Origin: Sideroxydans sp.
Lineage (GTDB): Bacteria; Pseudomonadota; Gammaproteobacteria; Burkholderiales; Gallionellaceae
Assembly: GCA_030823965.1 (NCBI GenBank)
Contig: JAVBYP010000081.1
Span: 1-8,081 of the forward strand
Direction: 5' to 3'
DNA: 8,081 nucleotides
The first letter of the stretch is position 1. The number at the start of each line of letters is the position of its first letter. Of the stretch, positions 7,682-8,081 are shown one piece after another. Below the pieces are notes generated by a model, which worked only from the letters and a program-made list of their open reading frames with translations, was not told the origin of the DNA and made no database searches. Both the position numbers and the translations under genes were made by a program.

Positions 7682-8081
7682 ATGCGCGTCGCAGCTTTGC
7701 TCCTGGCACTCTTCAGCTTACCTATCCATGCTGCCGAACCTGTCGCCGCAGATACCTCAACGCAGAAAAAAAGTGAGCCCGAGTCTCTCTCGGAAGTCAC
7801 CGTGGTGAGCGAGCGCAGCCCTGACCGTGTCAGCAAGAGTGTCATCAGCGCCAAAGTGTTGCGTAAGGTCGCTGGTTCCAGTGGCGATCCGTTAGCAGGG
7901 TTGCAAGCATTACCAGGCGTGGTTTCCAGTGGTAATGGTAGTGAACCTGCCGTGCGTGGTTCTGGTCCTGGCGACAATGCTTATTATGTCGATGATTTAC
8001 CCACAGGCGACATCTTCCACTTCGGCGGCATCAGTGTCTTCAATGCGGACTTACTCAAAGATTTCAATCTCTATAGCGCAG
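7682..8081 (+). CDS. TonB-dependent outer-membrane receptor, N-terminal plug region (partial)
   Basis: The frame is open to the right edge, giving 133 residues of a protein that is usually 600-900. Residues 1-18 are a signal peptide (MRVAALLLALFSLPIHAA), then a polar linker. A TonB-box-like stretch SEVTVVSE (37-44) follows, then a plug domain from about 55: DPLAGLQALPGVVSSGNGSE (69-88), AVRGSGPGDNAYYVDDLPTG (90-109) and FHFGGISVFNADLLKDFNLY (112-131). The 'PGV...AVRGS...YYVDDLP' pattern is that of TonB-gated transporters in the outer membrane. The substrate cannot be told from this part. ATG 7673 is also in frame, but GGA (7670-7672) abuts it, whereas ATG 7682 has a workable spacing and starts directly at the signal peptide. 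The gene begins 18 nt after lolD with no terminator between, so it is probably co-transcribed. Confidence 0.88.
   Translation, partial: MRVAALLLALFSLPIHAAEPVAADTSTQKKSEPESLSEVTVVSERSPDRVSKSVISAKVLRKVAGSSGDPLAGLQALPGVVSSGNGSEPAVRGSGPGDNAYYVDDLPTGDIFHFGGISVFNADLLKDFNLYSA

Overview
The window looks like a conserved chromosomal stretch of a Gram-negative bacterium, most likely a betaproteobacterium (Nitrosomonadales/Gallionellaceae-like). Evidence: accA directly followed by tilS, a lolC/lolF-type permease coupled to lolD, an RpfE/COG4255-family protein next to the lol genes, and a TonB-dependent receptor that implies an outer membrane. The lineage is inferred from gene content and protein resemblance only. 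Coding density is very high. There are no RNA genes, insertion sequences or CRISPR arrays.

The left two thirds (1-5578) is read entirely from the minus strand. In transcription order it holds an RpfE-family protein of unknown role (5578-4586), an MscS-type channel with a C-terminal cyclic-nucleotide-binding domain (4556-3018), accA (2959-1991), tilS (2022-682, overlapping accA by 32 nt), and the start of a DctP-type TRAP solute-binding protein (618 to beyond the left edge). A perfect 10-bp hairpin (2986-3011) separates the channel gene from accA. It may divide the run into two units: rpfE-like plus channel, and accA-tilS with possible read-through to dctP.

The right third is read from the plus strand. 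A single lipoprotein-releasing permease (start probably TTG 5749) overlaps its ATPase gene lolD (6986-7663) by 8 nt. A TonB-dependent receptor gene begins 18 nt after lolD and runs off the right edge. Together the permease and LolD would extract lipoproteins from the inner membrane for LolA. No second permease gene follows lolD, and the one present mixes LolC-like and LolE-like features, which suggests a LolF-type homodimer.

The two halves diverge from a 170-bp intergenic region (5579-5748). It carries a perfect TATAAT on the minus strand and a small inverted repeat upstream of it. I see no clearly new biological system. The points most worth a second look are the cyclic-nucleotide MscS channel, the hybrid Lol permease, the uncharacterised RpfE-family protein, and the receptor placed behind lolD.
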